From NCBI GenBank assembly GCA_946122785.1, contig CAMGYJ010000008.1:59998877-60062876 (forward strand): DNA of 64,000 nt, read 5' to 3'. Under the pieces are notes generated by a model that had not been told where the DNA came from, made no database searches, and saw nothing but the letters and a program-made list of their open reading frames with translations. Position numbers and translations under genes: made by a program. Of this stretch, positions 1 through 11,776 are shown piece by piece. How positions within the stretch are numbered: position 1 is the stretch's first letter; each line of letters starts with the position of its first letter. Source of the DNA: Linum tenue (lineage: Eukaryota > Streptophyta > Magnoliopsida > Malpighiales > Linaceae).

Positions 1-559
1 GTCAGGTATTTATTTACTCGAACACGTAACCGAAACACACGAGAAATCAGAATCCCGACACTATTTTGTCGACCCAGAAGGGATAGAATGCTCGGAGCTT
101 GAAACCAGGGGAAACCCAATACTAAGGAAGGCAAAACAATAACAGGGTAGGCGAACAACATACATGGAAACAAATCGATTGGGGGAAAAAAAAGTTGCGA
201 CCTTGGCTGCTGGTGGTATGAAGTTGGGTTTGAATCTTTTGGTTGTTCTATTTTTTTCCCCTTATTTATTGGGGAGTTTGAACTTGAAAGCTCGTCACTT
301 TTTCCTGGGGAAGAAATCAAAGTAAAAGTCGGAAAAGGAAATTTTGTTAGGGAAGTGGAAAAAATTTCTGCAGTTTTCTGACGAGACCATAACTAGGTAG
401 GACTGAGACCTTCGGATTCTTCGACTGTTCGAGTCCTGACTCCTGACCAAGGTTACGGCTATAGGAATAGGACTATAAGATTTCTGAATGGAATTTAGGT
501 ATTTAATCATATATGTGATCAACTGATGTAGTGCTTTTCCACCAAGAAAAATATATTTA
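1..559. other. AT-rich intergenic DNA
   Basis: No gene, recognised domain or terminal repeat was seen in this stretch. Short reading frames here have no family resemblance. It ends at the TTA that flanks the MITE starting at 560. Confidence 0.5.
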
Positions 560-1080
560 GGAGTCGTTTGAAGAATATGAGTTTAAATTTATAGATTGTC
601 AACAATCTAAAAATTCTAACTATTCGGATTATTGAAAATAGATTTTAAAATGTTTAGTGTTTGGTAACTGTGATTGTTAACCTTCAATGTACATAAAAAA
701 ATAATTTTATTTAAATAAAATGTTTATCCTTAATAAAAAATTAGAGTGGTTCAAGAAATATTAAAAAATTTGTTGATAAATATATTTAATATGATAAATA
801 AATAAAAGAAAGAGAAAAAGTAGGAGGAAAAAATCTCACGAATCAAGATATAAAATCTCTCTGATTATGAGAGATTTGATATCCGTAGATTTTAGAGATT
901 TGAAATCTCTAAAGCTCAAATCCACAATACAAAAAGCAACAAAAAACATAACTTTCTGCACAATCTATGGATTCAACGAATCCACGCCCTAAATCCCGTT
1001 CTCCAAACGACCCCATAACTTTGTGACAAAATCTACGGATTTAGAATCCACACCCTAAATCCCGTGCTCCAAACAAACTC
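560..1080. mobile_element. Tourist-like (PIF/Harbinger) MITE
   Basis: The left end reads GGAGTCGTTTGAAGA and the right end, reverse-complemented, reads GAGTTTGTTTGGAGC, an imperfect terminal inverted repeat. Both ends abut TTA (557-559 and 1081-1083), the 3-bp target duplication typical of PIF/Harbinger MITEs. The right end carries a near-duplicate: a block with CCCTAAATCCCG and CTCCAAACGA at about 980-1015 recurs at about 1048-1080. The interior is AT-rich and non-coding. The family call is inferred from end sequence and TSD. Confidence 0.6.
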
Positions 1081-1599
1081 TTATTGTCTGAGGGTGTCAC
1101 TTATCGCCATCGGTAACTCTTTAGGGATTTAGCCCAGTGCTAATTATAATATTTTACAATAAAATTAATTTAAAATAAGAGATAACTTAACGAGAGTAAA
1201 AGGGTATTTGAGGAATTGAAACATTGCATATTTAAAACTGTTTACACCATAAAATTTGTCTGGTACCACATTGTTGAGTTACAAGATAATTATTGAGTTT
1301 ATAAGGCCACACTCATTATAACAATTAATGTTGTTTCAGTTGGGCCTTATGGATATTGATTTTAAGCCCAAGCCACTAAGTCTAAAGAGGGACATGTCGC
1401 CTCATCAAACAGAGTTGCGTCCGTATGAAATCTAGAGGCCATGCCGCCTCACAAATAAGACCGAAGGAGTGAAAATTTAACTAAGTCTGGAAGAGGTACA
1501 TGCCGCTTCACGGAGAAAGACATGCCGCCTCATCAAAGAAGAACACGTCCATCTAGAATATAGACACACATGCCTTCTCAAGGAAGGCCTGGTATGATA

Positions 1600-1985
1600 A
1601 AAAAATATTCTAAGTATGAGAATATAGGGCCATGTGGGTGATTAAGAGGTCCATGGCCGTGTCATATGTGACGGCCATGGACACGAGACAAGAGGACCTG
1701 GGCACGTGAAAAATACTAAGTAGGAGGAGGCCAATGCCGTCCAACGGAAAGGGCCACAGACATGAATGAGAAGTCCATGGTCGCGAATAAAGAGGCAATG
1801 CCGCCTCATGATCTAAACCAAACAACCGAAAATATTCTAAGTATAGGGGAGGACTTGCTGCTTCATGAGGGAGGCCATGTCCATGATTGAGAGGTCCATG
1901 GGTGCAAATAAGAGGCCATGCCATATGATAATTCTGAGAGGCCATGCCGCCTCACGAGAGGGGCCATGGACACGAAGGATAATGA
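1600..1985 (+). repeat. Degenerate tandem array with GGCCATGCCGCCTCA motifs
   Basis: Blocks starting with AATATTCTAAGTA or a close variant recur near 1603, 1712 and 1829, a period of about 110-120 bp. Each block is followed by GGCCATG and GCCGCCTCA words and by AGAGGTCCATGG. The same words extend more loosely back to about 1385 and on to about 2070. The array sits upstream of the TATA box at 2247, as expected for U3 repeats of an LTR. Confidence 0.5.
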
Positions 1986-2246
1986 CATGGGGATGAAATA
2001 TTATATCACTAGAGACTAAGTCCCAAGAGGGCCATGGACATGAGTAAAGAAGTCCATGACCGTGATATATGAGGCAAGCTACAAGATCCTACGACGGTTT
2101 CAAGAGATGTACCTGGGCAGTTGAGAAATAACGGCTACTCATCCCACGTTCAAAGGACACGTCAGCCACGTTCCGAGGAAGCAGGGAGCAGTTCTTTTTG
2201 GAAGTTACTCTATGACAGTTTCTACGGCGGTTATCATCTCAAGGCC

Positions 2247-2254
2247 TATAAATA
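2247..2254 (+). promoter_or_regulatory. TATA box of the LTR-like region
   Basis: TATAAATA preceded by GGCC and followed by GGAGGAGGAG. This is a common context for plant LTR promoters. Transcription would start about 30 bp downstream, near the GACAGAGGAGAGCC stretch. Confidence 0.5.
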
Positions 2255-2847
2255 GGAGGAGGAGTCGACAGAGGAGAGCCCCGCAAAAAATCACCACTCG
2301 ACACCACTTGTCAAGTTTTATCAATCTTATCTTTCCTCTGCAAATTTTTATCAGTAGTCGTAGATTTGGAGCTCTCTCAGAACCTCCATAGGAGTAGGAG
2401 TAACTTAATGTAGATCTGTCTCGAGATTCGTGTAAACATCGAACACCCTCGTTCGAACTGTGTTTGAAGAGGTGTGAACCATGTTTAGTGATCGTTGTCC
2501 AAAGAAGTCAAAGGTGCAATCAAGTTATTTCAACGCAAGTTTTCTCGCCGGAAAACAAAAACATAAAACTGAACTAATTATTTGTTGTCTTTACAATTCG
2601 ATGGAGGCTTATTAGTAGTGATTTGACAATTTTGTAGCAGTGATTTCATGGATAAGGCTTTAATTTGTATGAAAACAACATTGACTAACAACAAATAAGT
2701 CCTACATTCTAACATTAATGGTACTTAGGATACTTTAAAATGTTGGGTGGTATACACTAGGTGCAATGTGCTTAGGATACTTCAATTTTGTTGTATGATA
2801 AAATGGATTTTCTCCCAAGAAATGATAAGGTAGAGATATATAAAAAA

Positions 2848-3040
2848 GGGTTAATATCTTATTTTATCCCGAATTATACCCACATAATCAAATTTGCTCT
2901 ATAGTTTTAGAATTGTTATTCTGACCTCAACTATACCAATTGACCAGACGCGTGTTTTGATCGTCGATTTAGATGGTCAATGCGGTTGACTAACGGTTAA
3001 CGCTCCAGCTCACTGTCATGTCATCAATATTAAAAAAAAA
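2848..3040 (+). repeat. Left long terminal inverted repeat
   Basis: Begins GGGTTAATATC and contains ATAATCAAATTTG and GACCTCAACTATA, each present in inverted orientation at about 8740-8938. The copies are diverged, which suggests an old element. Confidence 0.55.
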
Positions 3041-5100
3041 AAATGTATTATTGTTGGAATATTTTTAGTTATTTTTTTAACAGGAGACCTAGGCTAATAA
3101 ATTAAAAAAGAGAATTAAGCCTCGTAGACCTGGGTTACAAAATCATTAATGAGAAGTCCAAACAAGTGCAAAAGGGGGTCTTCCTTCCCACAAAACCCTT
3201 TGTTCCCAATTTGTGAAGATACGAGTAAAAGAGTGGACAATCTCATTTCCATTTATTCTAACGAAACTCCAACCTTCTTATGAAAAAATAAATGAAACTC
3301 ACCCAACAATTCTTCCTTGGTTTTATAACTGACGAATCTTCTCTCCAATCCATTCCAGCTCGGTTCTATCCTCTTTTTCTCATGACATTTTGCTCATCCT
3401 TCTGCCATCTCCACTCTCCTTCGTGGAACCCCTTCCATCATCTTCTTCGCTACAAACAAGCACCCATCTAGATCCTTCAAAATCAGTCGCATCTCTCCTT
3501 CAAAAACGACGATGACAGCGCTGGGGGAAAATTGAGGATGGTGGATCTGGTTTCTCCATCTTCCTATCCCCCTAGTACTCCACAACAAGCGTCTTCTTCT
3601 CTCCACCGATACAAGTGGGCCGCAGCGAAATTAATGGATTTTTCAAGCTTGTTCAATGATGGGGTCAAATCTTGGGAAAGCTGTGATTCTCGCAATACTT
3701 GCAGATCAAAGCACACGCTTTGAGGAGTATGGCAATGGTTTCGGAAGCTTCCAAAAAGCGACTACAACTCGGGTCATTGTCAGTAGTTTGCACGTATTAA
3801 TAACTACCACATTCTAGGCCAAATTTAACCTAAAATGACATTTTCTTGTAGTGGCAATCAATGTCATATTCACTCGGGTCCCGGTACCCTAGCTTACTTC
3901 CCACGTTGTTGTTATCTAGCTGACCGGTTTAAGGGGTTGTGTTGGAGGATTCAAGTGACAAACAAGGATAAATGCAGGTACATCGGGGAAGTACTATCGC
4001 CCTAGCCTAGGTCTATCATGCAAATGACTAAACATGTTGGATTAAGCCAATGTGGTGAGTGTGCTATTTTCCGTGAGCCTTCATGATTATCCACACACCT
4101 CCGAGTATGCCCTACCTACCCCATTATCACCTCGATATAGGCCACGTATCTAGGGCATTAAGAACTTAGCTCATTTCAATGGGTACTACCCACTGTCCAC
4201 ATCGAGGTTTCATCCTGAATTACATCTAGGAAGGCGTTCCTGTGGCAGGGAAACGGTCGCCTCGTCCACCACAAGAATCTATTCAATCATCTAACCTAAT
4301 GTGCCAGATGGCGCATACCCGTTTAACCCTCAAACTCCATACCTAACATAGAAGCTCAAGTAGGCTAGTAGGGAATATTAGGATGACTTACCCAAGCACA
4401 ATCAAAGGAGATGAAGCATTAAAATCAACTAGACAAACACATTCATCCAAAATCATAACATATTCATTCATTACATGATAGCCCTAAAATTAGGGTTTGG
4501 GGTTTAGAACCCCTAGTACCTTAAGAGACTACTCCATAAAAAAGGGAAGAATGATATGATCCCATTTGGCTCACTCTATAAGCTTGAACAAGAAGCAATC
4601 TCCATCATTATGAATAACCCTTATTTTTTGGCTAAGTCCTTTTCCAGTTTCAGGTTGCTTACTTTGCAAGCTTGGTCGTCACAATTGGCTCAATGAAAAT
4701 TCAAAGTTTAGGGTTTGTTTTGAAGCTGGAGACAGTTGAAAACTGCCTAAAAAATGGCTAAGTGTTGGAAACAGTTTTACAAGCTAACTTTGAAGGCTTA
4801 TTCTAGGCAAAGGGGTGAGAGTCGAGTTTTGCGCTTTGTACAACATCAAAATACAGGTTTTCTAATGCAGAGGCAAGGCATCGGTTGATCGAATTGATAC
4901 TTGGAAGGCTTCAAATTAAAGAGAGCAAGATTGACTGTAGCATGCCAAAAGTGTCTTGCCATTCAAAGAATTTGAATCCTTCTCGGATTAGGATTACTTT
5001 TCTATTTCATACTTTGATTCCTTTTAGTTGTTGGTTTTGAGTTCCTTTCAAGTTGTATTGTACTTAGAACTTCCTTATGAGCTGTTAGGCGTAGCTAGGG
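3041..5100. other. Non-coding interior, no recognised gene
   Basis: Pyrimidine-rich DNA around 3300-3560 resembles a plant 5' leader, and short frames at 3394-3723 lack any domain. A CACTA-like end (TTTTCTTGTAGTG, ending at 3853) occurs without a partner. From 3855 to 5100 there is AT-rich sequence in which I recognise nothing. Confidence 0.4.
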
Positions 5101-5116
5101 TCTATTTTTTTTATGG

Positions 5117-7474
5117 TTAATCAAAAATTATATTGAAGCCCGGGGAAGCGCAACTCGTTACTTCCCTCTCAAAGTAGAACTCTTTGTTTTACAACTCAAT
5201 GAAAGACAAAGAACACTAGGAATAGCTAACTAGTTACATTATCCTTCTGCAGTCTCAACTGGAAATTGGTATGACCGCCTGCAAACACCATAAATTCTCT
5301 CTTTATCTTTGCTGCCACTTGGAATGGTGAGCTAACTGCTACTGATCCATAGAACCTCGCACAATGTTCCCTCCATATACCGCTCAATCCCATCAACCAG
5401 AGCACCCTACCAACTGCTGATGCATTAGATGTTGCAGACCAGCTGCTTTCTACCCAGGCAAGATGCTCCTACCAGTTAGGGAAACCTGGAAACATCCAGA
5501 CTCCATGAAGGAGCTGTTGCAATACTGTTATCCCAAACGAACATGATCCAAACAAATGCTCCCTACTGTCTTTCCCCCCAAGACACAAAACACAACACTC
5601 ATCACACCTCACCTCCGAACTGATCAACTTATCTTGAGTCCTTATTCTTCCCAATATAATCAACCACACGAGAATGCAATGCTTAGGATATACTGGTTTG
5701 TGCCACAAGGTCCGAAACCATGACACAGTAGAATAAGGCACTCGAATGGCCTCCCTTACCTTCTTAACTGAATATTTTGCCCAGCAGCAAACATCCCACT
5801 CTAAAGACTCACCAACTCATGCAATGTACTGTCGTGCCAAATTTTGACACTTAAGAATCTTCTTCCACACCCACGTACTGACAGAGCAGGGAGAAAGAGA
5901 CCAAAGATCCCTCCCTTTAATCCTATATTTGTTCATCCAAGCAACCCATAAAGAATCAGCCTCTGCCAATAAATTCCATAAGTGTCTAATTATACATGCC
6001 CTGTTCCAGTTCTTAAAATCTCGAATGCCTAAGCCACCCTCTTTCTTTGGCAAAGCCACCTGTGACCAAGCAACAAGATCTTTCTTCCTTCTGTCACCAT
6101 CCACTCCCCACAGGAATCTATTGCAAACATTCTCAATCATCTTAAGTACCTTTAGAGGAAGCAAGAAAATCGACATCCAATACTGGAATACACTTGTAAT
6201 CACTGAATCTATCAATTGAAGCTTGCCATCATAGCTTAAAGAACGAGCTTGCCAAGTTTGGATCCGCTTAACGATCCTCTCCACAAGACACTCTCAATCA
6301 ACATATGATAGTTTTCCAGAAAGGAGAGGTACGCCCAAATAACGGACTGGAAGAACCCCCAATGGAAACCTAGATTGCTGAGAAAGAGCTTGCTTATCAT
6401 CTTGAGTAATTCCAGAACATAATAGGCTACACTTGTAGGGGTTGCATTTAAGACCCGAGATAATATAAAACTGATCCAATAGCTGCTTTATGCCATTAAT
6501 TGCTTGAGAAGATCCATTAGAAAAAACTAATGAATCATCTGCAAAACAAAGATGAGTAATACCAAGACTCTTGCATTGTGGGTGGAATGGGATAAACCCA
6601 CTGTTGACTGCCTTCTTTAATAGACAAGAGAAAAATTCCATTGCTATGGTAAAAAGATAGGGGGAAAGTGGACCCCCCCTGTCTCAATCCCTTAGCAGCT
6701 GCAAAGTACCCACATAAACCTCCATTGAACGAGACACTCAACATAGGAGAAGTTACACAAGCCTCCACCAACTTCACAAACTCAGTAGGCATACCCATAG
6801 TAGTCATCACTTTAAACAAAAACCACAATCCACTGAGTCAAATGCCTTTATTAAATCTATCTTAAGAGCACATCTTGGGGAGATTCTGCACTTATGATAG
6901 TCTTTTACTAATTCTGTTGCTATTAGGATATTGTCACTTATTAAACGACCCTTGACAAAAGCAGATTGGCTCTTACTGATTAGTTTTGGCAGAATCAGGG
7001 TCTATGAGCTAGCAACTTAGAAATTCCTTTATATATGACATTGTCGCATGAAATAGGACGAAAGTCCTTCATCTTTTCAACTATAGGAATCTTAGGTATA
7101 AGTGACAAAACTGTAGAGTTTACCTGCCTAGGCACTCTCCCTGTGTTAAAGAAGTCCAGAATAATGTTCTCCACATCAACCCCCCCCCCCCCACAATATC
7201 CCAGTCCATCTTAAAAAACTCAGCAACATACCCATCAGGGCCAGAGGCCTTATCTCTTCCCATATTAAAGAATAACTGCTTGATCTCTTCACGAGTGACA
7301 GAAAAAGTCAGAACTTCCTCAGGTGCTAGCTTATGACAAAGCAGATTCTCAAAGAACTCAAGAGGTTGTTGCTGAATATCGGGATTGGCCACTCCTAATA
7401 AGCCTTTATAGAATTCCACTGCTAGATTACTAATTCCCTTCACATCAGTTAAGATCTTTCCAATATCAGAAACT
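5117..7474 (-). pseudogene. LINE (L1-type) reverse-transcriptase remnant
   Basis: Minus-strand fragments in order match plant non-LTR reverse transcriptase. The RT start DKASGPDGYVAEFFK lies near 7200-7260. GLRQGG, the GLRQGD block, lies near 6680. The catalytic FADD box is at about 6540. KKEGGLGIRDFK of the thumb region lies near 6030. A zf-RVT-like Cys segment (CCVLCLGGKDSREHLF) is at about 5550-5600. The frames are broken by indels and stops, one beside a run of 13 C at 7180-7192. The endonuclease ORF is missing, so the copy is 5'-truncated, and it is abutted by the LTR-like block starting at 7475. A short T run at 5106-5113 may be a remnant of the poly(A) tail. Confidence 0.85.
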
Positions 7475-8527
7475 TGGGTCTATTTAAGTCGAGTTGTTCA
7501 TTGTAATTTTTAGTTTTTCGTACAATTGAATAAAAACCGAGTTTGATTCATTAAGCTTAGTTGCTTGACGAATTGAGTAGGGTTGCTTAGTGGATTTCTA
7601 AGAAATCTTGAGCTTGTATAAATCAGTTCATCACCCTGATTGTGGCCAAACATCGATCTGTAGAGTTTGAGCCTCTTTCCCAAGTGAAGGTTGCACGAAA
7701 TCTTTCCATCCAAACACCAAAACCAACTTTGTTTTGTGTGTTCATGTTCGAGAAGGGTCAATTTTTTGGAATTGATCTATGGCTGCGTTGATTCTGATTA
7801 AAAAACCCTAGGGTTCTATTAAAGAAGATACATAAAATAATTTGGGGAAGACTTGATGTTGAGGAAGATGGCTCCTCTCTTCTAGCTTCTCCTCCTTCTC
7901 CTTCCTTTAGCTTCTCTCTCTTCTCTCTTTCTCTAAATCAGAAATTTCTATCTCAATATCAGCTCCCTTCAAATTGGGGAATTGGTCCTCTATTTATAGA
8001 CTTCAGGGGGATAGACAAGTTCACGGTCGAGCAGGGGAGATCACGATCGTGATCTTTTCCTTCGAGACTGCGATCTTCAGGCATCACCGTTTTTGGTCTT
8101 CATCTGCTAGGAGTTCGTTGACTGACTTCCTCGCGGTTAGGGGAGGCGGTGACCGTGCTCATAGTGACAAAACCTTTTGTTCTCTTATCAGTTGGCTTCT
8201 TCGCGATGTTTACCCCAAGGTCTCCAGATTGATTGCCGCGAACTTGTGTTCTCGGGCCGTGATCTTCACCTCTATTTCGCAGTCTACTTTCTCTGCTGAG
8301 ATATTTCCCTTCAGGCCGTGATCATCCATTTACTGCCCATTTTGTTACTCTTGTGCCCTTTTCGTATATAATTCGCATATATCGTCTAAAGCACCCTAAA
8401 ATCGTGACATGATCAAATAGGAATGAAATAGGAATGCAATCGATGATATTCTTCTGATTATGCACGTGAATTAACACTAAACAAACCTAGATATGAAGGA
8501 TAAATAACATCAATTTAGGTGTTATCA
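7475..8527 (-). mobile_element. Probable solo LTR, minus orientation
   Basis: Read on the minus strand the block starts TGATAACACC and ends AATAGACCCA, the TG...CA ends expected of an LTR of about 1.05 kb. It carries a TATAAATA box at 7991-7998. It interrupts or abuts the LINE remnant and is followed by no gag-pol. The flanking 5-mers (AAACT and ACTCT) do not match, so the ends remain tentative. TGATAACACC-type starts are common in non-chromoviral gypsy LTRs. Confidence 0.45.
7991..7998 (-). promoter_or_regulatory. TATA box of minus-strand LTR
   Basis: The minus strand reads CTATAAATAGAGGACC here, a canonical plant TATA box placed mid-LTR, consistent with a U3/R boundary. Confidence 0.45.
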
Positions 8528-8739
8528 ACTCTCTAGATCAGAGTTGGTGTAAAATTGGATTAATTGAGTTAGATCATGAACATGAGTCTCTGTCCCTAAT
8601 GAGGGGTTAGAACTTAGAAGGGATTGAAGGAGAGAGAGATATGTTTTTTTTATATTTATTTTCCATTTCAAATGAAAAAGAGTATAGACAAAAAATATTT
8701 GAATTTGAATTAAATGTTAAATTTTTAATGCCTACATGG

Positions 8740-8938
8740 CATCCATGTCAGCTAAGCATGCTATTTCACTAATGGTCAACAGTGTTAAATTGATGGAAAT
8801 TCACCGCCAGGCCAAGCTAGTATATATGGTGTATAGTTGAGGTCATGATAGAAAATTCTAAAACAACAGGCCAAATTTGATTATTTGGGTATATTTCGGG
8901 CCAAACAAGAAAATCGCGAACAGCAGGTAACTAACCCT
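8740..8938 (-). repeat. Right long terminal inverted repeat
   Basis: Inverted partner of the repeat at 2848. On the minus strand it starts AGGGTTAGTTACC and carries AATAATCAAATTTGG and ATGACCTCAACTATA in the same order as the left copy. Confidence 0.55.
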
Positions 8939-9088
8939 AGAAAAAAACAAGAAAATCTCTTTGGAACCCTCCCAAACCTACACCTCAATGAAACCACCCT
9001 ACAAAGTTGAAGGTAACTAACTCAAGAGGAGACAACAGCAGGGCTTTACGCCCTACTCCATGGGCAACCCCATTTGCGATTCGAGGAA

Positions 9089-9115
9089 CCCCCCCCCCCC
9101 CCCCCCCCAAAAAAA
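9089..9115. repeat. Homopolymer C20-A7
   Basis: Twenty C (9089-9108) followed by seven A (9109-9115). The length could be a sequencing or assembly artefact. Confidence 0.9.
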
Positions 9116-9192
9116 CTCTATACAAACAAACACAGAGACAATGAGCAGAAGACAATCGCGAACACATGCCCTGCTAGAGATTCTACTGTAGC

Positions 9193-9772
9193 CAGTGGCG
9201 GAGCGAGAGGGTAATAGGGTGGGTCCCGGGACCCACCCTGGTTCGGGAGGAAAATGGTTAAATTAGGTACGATAATTAATTTATATCGAAAAATTAGGTC
9301 ACGTTTAATTGACAATAGTAGTTTTGTGTTTGAATCTAGGCAACCTTATTTCTTAAGCATACTATATACATATTTGTGCAAACTTCAATTTCGTATAAGT
9401 CGATTTTCTTATGAGGGAGCATGCTAGTAAATGGCATCATATATATTATTGAATCTCTTCCAACAACTCGATTTGTTAATACTAAATGGTTTTTTATAAA
9501 GAACATTATTCAAAAGCTAAATCATGAACTATTGATTGGTGTAAGATTTATTATTAAACCTCTATAAACAACTCGATTTATTGATACTAACGATTCTTGA
9601 CAAAGAACACCATTTGAAACAGTACGAGTGTACGACTAACTAATTTTTTTAATACTAATGCATTTTAATTTACTAAAAAATTTCAATTTAAGATTATATT
9701 AACAAAAACTATTTTATCATGTGATTTTTTTTAGGTGGACCCACCTTAAACGAAATCCTGGCTACGCCACTG
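9193..9772. mobile_element. Non-autonomous hAT (Tip100-like) element
   Basis: Ends are CAGTGGCGGAGCGAG on the left and, reverse-complemented, CAGTGGCGTAGCCAG on the right, the start typical of Tip100-type hAT elements. A perfect 8-bp TSD, ACTGTAGC, lies at 9185-9192 and 9773-9780. Just inside the ends, GGTGGGTCC and ACCCACC words recur in inverted orientation. The 580-bp interior is AT-rich and has no transposase. It is inserted in a LINE remnant. Confidence 0.9.
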
Positions 9773-10150
9773 ACTGTAGCTCCTTGGTGAAGAAGGTATT
9801 GAATATATCGTCACCAGAGATTGAAATTTACAGTCGAGGCCGAGTCAATGACATCATTTAAATCCATAAGAGACTACAAATCGGTGGTCAATTGCATCTA
9901 AAGAACAAGTGTTCAATACTCTCCCAATGTCTCCAACAAACAAGACATCAACAAGACAATTGACTCCTCGTGATTGAAGGACCACCACTATAAGTAGAAG
10001 GACTTTTAGACATTGTCCGAAAAATTTTAGCTTATGAGGGATATGAATATCTCAAATCTTTTTACAAATAGGAGGATCTATAATTTGGGCTAGAGATTTA
10101 TGACCAGAAGCTAACGAAACTTCCAATTGCAAATGATAACAAGATTTAAC

Positions 10151-10614
10151 TGTGTACATGTAATTCCTAGTAAAGTAAGAACCCCTATTGTATAGTACTG
10201 GAGCCGAGGAAGAGAAGTTTTGCGAAAAAAGTGAGACAAAGGCTCAAAACATTATTGAAGTTTCTCCCTTTGTATATTGAAGCAAGTAGAATTAAATAAT
10301 TAATAGTGTGGTAAGCTTACGAGGTCATAGTATAACCAGGAAATATAATATTCCGTAAATTCAATAATGAAAATAACTATTAACCATAAACAACAAGAAT
10401 AGAGGTACATAATGTAAAACGTATGCATCAAATGTCAAATGCTGCCTCTAGTAATAAAGACGTTAACTTAATACTAACGCAAATCAGAGGGCTGGCGATC
10501 AAAGATCGCCATGCACCAAATTCTAAATGTTAGAACGGATAATTGATTGCCGAATATTTCCCCAATGGTTGAATTTTTTACGACAAAATCGTCGTTAGGA
10601 GTCCGTCATATCAT
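10151..10614. other. AT-rich DNA without recognised features
   Basis: Nothing recognisable was seen between the LINE remnant and the MULE. The last bases (10604-10614, CGTCATATCAT) are the left TSD of the MULE. Confidence 0.5.
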
Positions 10615-11776
10615 AGGTAATTAGCATAAAAGGTCACAAACGTATACACTTAGTACAAAACAGTCACAATTCTTTGATATGTAAAAAATTGGTAACAAAC
10701 GTTTGAGCGAATATCAAAATAGCAACTCCGTCACTCTCCGTCAAAATTTCCGTCTCCCTTGCTTAATCGGCATTCCACCGCATCAAAATTATTAATTCAA
10801 ATTTCAATATATTAATTAAAATATTTACCCTGGCCCAAACCACTCAAACGGTAAGACCGGGCAAATCCACTCGCTTCCCCTAGCCCTGTTTGCTTCAACT
10901 CGACATCGCTCTCGCCGTTCCGTTTCCTCAGTCCACAATCACCTGTCGCCGCCTGGTCGTCATTCAACTGTCTTCGTCCAGCATCCCCACCGAGAGAAGA
11001 TGTACAACGAGGCAAATTGAGAGCTGCTGCCACTAGTTTCTTCTTTTCTTCACCGCCGCGCTTATGCCCCTGCTCGACAAGAGTGATAGAGAGAGAGAGA
11101 GGCAAAGGTCAAGGTAACAGACAAGGAGGGAGGGAGAGAGAATGAAGGTGGAGTTGTAGAGGAATTCAGGGGAATTGAATTGGTTGAGATCATTGTTTTC
11201 CCCTTCCCCCTCGGTTGGGATTATAGCTTTCTTCACTCCATTATTTTCCCCTTACCCCTCCTGATCTGAGATTGAATTGGTTGGGATTGTTGTCAATAAG
11301 GAAGGTGGAGTTGGAGAGGGATTTAGAGGAAACATAAATTAGGTTTCTTATTCATCCACTGGTAGAGGAGGGTTGGAAGAAAGCTTTGGGCTGACTCAAT
11401 TAAGCCGTCCCCATGTTGGCTGGAATGGGCAATGAAGAAGATGAGGCAATAGAACTGTTGTTTCATCGATGAAGCGGCGGGATGAATGTCGCCGGCGAGG
11501 GGGTTTGATTGGTGAAATTGGGGTTGACTGGTTTTTGACCAATTTTTAACCGGTATGAGTACAGGTTGGTTTTAGATATTAAATTGGAGTTGTTTATTAT
11601 TTGTTTTGATGAGGTGGAATGCTGACTAGGGAAATTTAACAGAAATTTGGATGGAGATTAACAGAAGTGACCATTTCGTACAAGTTTAAACTTTTGTGAT
11701 CGTGTTGTTACAAAAGAAAGATTTGTGACCGTTTTGTACTAAGTGCAAAGATTTATGACCATTTATGATAACTACC
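10615..11776. mobile_element. Short MULE with intact TSD, Pack-MULE candidate
   Basis: Terminal inverted repeats of about 150 bp start GGTAATTAGCATAA on the left and GGTAGTTATCATAA on the right (reverse-complemented). They share TTAGTACAAAAC, GTCACAA and AAATTTC blocks. A perfect 11-bp TSD, CGTCATATCAT, lies at 10604-10614 and 11777-11787. The interior of about 850 bp is richer in G+C than its surroundings, with ACTCGACATCGCTCTCGCCG and CGGCGGGATGAATGTCGCCG segments. No transposase is present. That pattern suggests a captured gene piece, but I do not recognise a source gene. Open frames at 10812-11236 have no family resemblance. Confidence 0.85.

Larger units (their letters stand above)
1270..2570 (+). 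mobile_element. Probable LTR (solo or truncated), plus orientation
   Basis: The stretch has LTR-like organisation: a start resembling TGTTGAG near 1272, an upstream region of degenerate GCC-rich repeats, a clear TATAAATA box at 2247, a GGAGGAG-rich start region and a leader ending around 2570. No gag or pol follows, because a long inverted repeat begins at 2848. No partner LTR or TSD was identified. It could be a solo LTR or the remnant of a larger gypsy element. The exact ends are uncertain. Confidence 0.4.
2848..8938. mobile_element. Region bounded by long inverted repeats (MULE-like composite)
   Basis: The left boundary (GGGTTAATATCTT..., 2848 to about 3040) matches the reverse complement of the right boundary (about 8740-8938). 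Shared blocks include ATAATCAAATTTG, TTTTAGAATT and GACCTCAACTATA. Long TIRs facing outward are typical of Mutator-like elements. The interior holds a LINE remnant and a probable solo LTR, so most of the 6.1 kb is later insertion. No transposase was seen. The flanks are A-rich (left TATAAAAAA, right AGAAAAAAA) and give no clean TSD. Two unrelated TIR fragments facing each other cannot be excluded. Confidence 0.55.
8985..10150 (-). pseudogene. Second LINE remnant (zf-RVT and RNase H tail)
   Basis: The minus-strand fragment SIEHLFFRCN at about 9890-9920 is the zinc-finger motif that follows the LINE RT domain. PRIANGVAHGVGRKAL at about 9020-9090 resembles the C-terminal RNase H (RVT_3) segment of plant LINEs. 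Stops and frameshifts separate the two. A 580-bp hAT element (9193-9772) is inserted between them, and a 20-C run interrupts the RNase H frame. Whether this belongs to the same family as the LINE at 5.1-7.5 kb cannot be told, because the preserved parts hardly overlap. Confidence 0.5.

Noticed and set aside
2838..2847. TSD for the 2848-8938 block
   Set aside because: The flanks are A-rich on both sides. Matches such as AAAAAA are expected by chance.
3394..3723. Short frames on both strands that could be a gene start
   Set aside because: No splice partner or domain was found. At most it is captured leader sequence inside the inverted-repeat block.
7974..8321. 115-codon plus-strand ORF
   Set aside because: It overlaps the minus-strand LTR promoter region and has no family resemblance.
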